A stretch of 64,000 bases of DNA from Motiliproteus sp036961355 (GTDB lineage Bacteria > Pseudomonadota > Gammaproteobacteria > Pseudomonadales > Balneatricaceae): contig JBALVL010000019.1 in NCBI GenBank assembly GCA_036961355.1, forward strand, positions 20,478 to 84,477. The letters run 5' to 3'. Both the position numbers and the translations under genes were made by a program. The notes beneath the pieces are model-generated. The model was given only the letters and a program-made list of their open reading frames with translations, was not told the DNA's origin and searched no databases. Below are positions 62,684 to 64,000 of this stretch, piece by piece (position 1 is the stretch's first letter; every line of letters begins with the position of its first letter).

Positions 62684-63208
62684 GAGCTGTTAAACGACAT
62701 GGTTGATATTTGGGCGCTAGTCAGAGAATTAGAAAAAGACATCGATGTGATCGGTGGGTTATGCATTGCTGATCAGGGCAATATCGCTTTACGTCGTGCT
62801 TACGTAAAGGCCGTTTTTTCAGCATTAGATGGCACACTGTATGATCTTAGACAGGACATTATTTCTAGTCAAAATCTAGACAAGTTGTTCACCACTCGTG
62901 AGAAAGGAAGGCTACTTGAAAAGAGCGTGCAGAAAGGTGTCGTTACCAAGTTCACCCAGTACCTTGCTCTTAGGGATTCGATACCATTTACTATGAAATG
63001 CTATGCAAAACACATTGGGCTCAATGGTTTTAATTTTCCAAGCAATTCTGATGGTTGGGAGAAGTTGAAGTTGTCTATCGATCTAAGGCACAGAATTACT
63101 CATCCAAAGACGGTCCAAGATTTACACGTATCAATCAATGATTTTGAAAACCTTGTAGCAGCTAAAGTTTGGTTTAAAGATGAAATTTCACAGCAGTTTG
63201 TCGTTTAA
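62675..63208 (+). CDS. Hypothetical protein with HEPN-like R-X4-H motif
   Basis: A 177-residue helical protein (GTG start 62675, or ATG 62699). No membrane segment. Near the C-terminus IDLRHRITHPKT holds Arg138-X4-His143, the pattern of HEPN-fold nucleases. The gene is AT-rich compared with its neighbours and its stop codon lies inside GTTTAAC, the possible attC start. Probably a cassette-borne gene of unknown function. Confidence 0.55.
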   Translation: MLNELLNDMVDIWALVRELEKDIDVIGGLCIADQGNIALRRAYVKAVFSALDGTLYDLRQDIISSQNLDKLFTTREKGRLLEKSVQKGVVTKFTQYLALRDSIPFTMKCYAKHIGLNGFNFPSNSDGWEKLKLSIDLRHRITHPKTVQDLHVSINDFENLVAAKVWFKDEISQQFVV

Positions 63209-63250
63209 CAAGTGACTATGGCTTCCCGTCCCGTTAACGCGGCATTAGGA
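63203..63250 (+). repeat. attC-like element S2
   Basis: GTTTAAC (RYYYAAC) overlaps the stop codon of the preceding gene. It continues AAGTGACTATGG and ends CGCGGCATTAGG about 48 bases later, sharing both ends with S3. The core GTT is changed to ATT. Confidence 0.4.
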
Positions 63251-63264
63251 GATTTAGCGTAAAA

Positions 63265-63824
63265 ATGACAACCGAGGATGAAATTATTTTTCCAAATATG
63301 CATTTAAGTCACCTTGAATTATATGTTCAAGACATCACTAAGATGGAGATTTCTATACTAATAAATTAGGTTTTGTTGTTACAGATAGAGGTGAAGGTAA
63401 AAACGGTATGGTTTTTTTAAGCCGTAGCCCAGATGAGCACCATCAAATTGTTTTAAACCCAAGAGAATCGCATCGGTCAATTGAAAGTCCGATATATCAT
63501 ATTTCTTTTAGAGTTAACACTATTTCAAAATTAAGGTTTTTTAATTCATCTTTAAAGTCAATTCCTGAAATAAAATTACAGACTGTATCTCATGGTACTA
63601 CTTGGTCTATTTATTTTTTTGATCCTGAAAATAATAGATTTGAAATTTTCACTGATACTCCATGGCATGTTAATCAACCTTGTAAATTTGTTGTCGATTT
63701 GGACATGTCAGACGAAAAATTAATTAAATTTACAGAGAATGAAATCAAAAAACTCCCTGGCTATTCTATAGCTAGTGAGTGGAAAAAATTACATGGAAAC
63801 AGTTTTGGTGTACAAGGAGAGTAA
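63265..63824 (+). pseudogene. VOC family protein, frameshifted
   Basis: MTTEDEIIFPNMHLSHLELYVQDITKME is followed by a one-base deletion near 63348. The frame resumes as LGFVVTDRGEGKNGMVFLSRSPDEHHQIVLNP through IYFFDPENNRFEIFTDTPWHV to 63824. Adding one G after GGAG restores the usual VOC ITKMEDFYTNKLGF sequence. About 185 residues in the intact form. AT-rich. It may be a genuine frameshift or a sequencing error. Confidence 0.7.
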
Positions 63825-63826
63825 TC

Positions 63827-63936
63827 TCCTAACAAGTGACTATGGTATTGTTCTGATCAATAATCCCGCACAGGTTAACAACCTGCCCTCATACGGCAGG
63901 CACTGCCTCACGCCAGTCGCAATCGCGGCGTTGGGC
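63827..63936 (+). repeat. attC-like element S3
   Basis: TCCTAAC (63827-63833) lies two bases after the VOC stop, then AAGTGACTATGG. The other end is CCAGTCGC, AATCGCG, GCGTTGGGC, with GTTGGGC (63930-63936) fitting GTTRRRY. GTGACT can pair with AGTCGC as inner boxes, with two unpaired bases beside it. 110 bp. Confidence 0.5.
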
Positions 63937-64000
63937 ACACCAATGGGGTCATATATGGTCCGCCTCGCGATGCAAGATAAAGTTACTAGTGGCTAAAAGA

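Noticed and set aside
63775..63996. 73-codon plus-strand frame at the right end
   Set aside because: It overlaps the VOC gene end and runs through the attC-like element, so it is probably non-coding.
1..64000. tRNA, rRNA, CRISPR arrays and intact transposases
   Set aside because: No cloverleaf, rRNA signature, direct-repeat/spacer array or complete transposase was recognised by eye; short or divergent ones could be missed.

Overview
The window looks like the chromosome of a marine-type gammaproteobacterium, Oceanospirillales or Pseudomonas-like. The reasons are a Pseudomonas-style beta-alanine (bau) locus, a gamma-glutamyl-polyamine pathway, a second EF-G of the gammaproteobacterial FusA2 type, Pseudomonas-like REP elements and a PedF-type quinoprotein system. 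Species cannot be named from sequence alone. No rRNA, tRNA, CRISPR array or intact insertion sequence was recognised.

Bases 1-25,000 are a nitrogen and polyamine catabolism region. In order: the 5' end of a methylmalonate-semialdehyde dehydrogenase gene, beta-alanine:pyruvate transaminase and its divergent LysR regulator, an FAD oxidoreductase, a TetR regulator, a second FAD oxidoreductase (PuuB type) and divergent gamma-glutamylputrescine synthetase (PuuA type). Then come a PotF-type polyamine-binding protein, a TorF-type outer-membrane protein, a third FAD oxidoreductase, a DMT permease, a DUF6351-like protein, EF-G2, a LysR regulator with divergent agmatinase, a class I glutamine amidotransferase, a SpuC-type transaminase and a LuxR-type regulator. 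Three near-identical 20-bp inverted repeats (ATATMCC-N6-GGTATAT) lie upstream of the PotF-like gene, the third FAD oxidoreductase and spuC. They define a likely local polyamine regulon.

Bases 25,000-27,900 hold small housekeeping or hypothetical genes. Bases 28,300-41,800 hold a complete urea module: urtABCDE for urea uptake, ureDABC and ureEFG for urease and its nickel assembly, and a UreH-type nickel permease. Sigma-54-like promoters sit about 90-100 bases before urtA and before ureD. Agmatinase releases urea and putrescine, so this module and the polyamine genes can form one arginine/agmatine nitrogen-recovery route.

Bases 42,000-46,900 contain small accessory genes (cold-shock protein, DUF1059, YnfA, VOC, cache, PEP-CTERM). 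Bases 47,000-61,100 carry a quinoprotein alcohol-oxidation system: a PQQ alcohol dehydrogenase with the lanthanide-type DYD motif, a quinoprotein-associated binding protein, cytochrome c-550 PedF, a cupredoxin-fold protein lacking copper ligands, and a four-gene ABC/beta-propeller operon. A stretch of about 6 kb (48.8-54.7 kb) of decayed and accessory genes separates the dehydrogenase from the rest. It includes an HD-CBS-HEPN-like protein, which is the least familiar architecture in the window.

Bases 62,300-64,000 are AT-rich and end in two short genes, each followed at once by TAACAAGTGACTATGG and then CGCGGCRTTRGG. This is consistent with integron-type gene cassettes. Several reading frames here and at 42-54 kb are broken by single-base changes. 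Short tandem duplications recur in spacers and in protein N-termini throughout the window.
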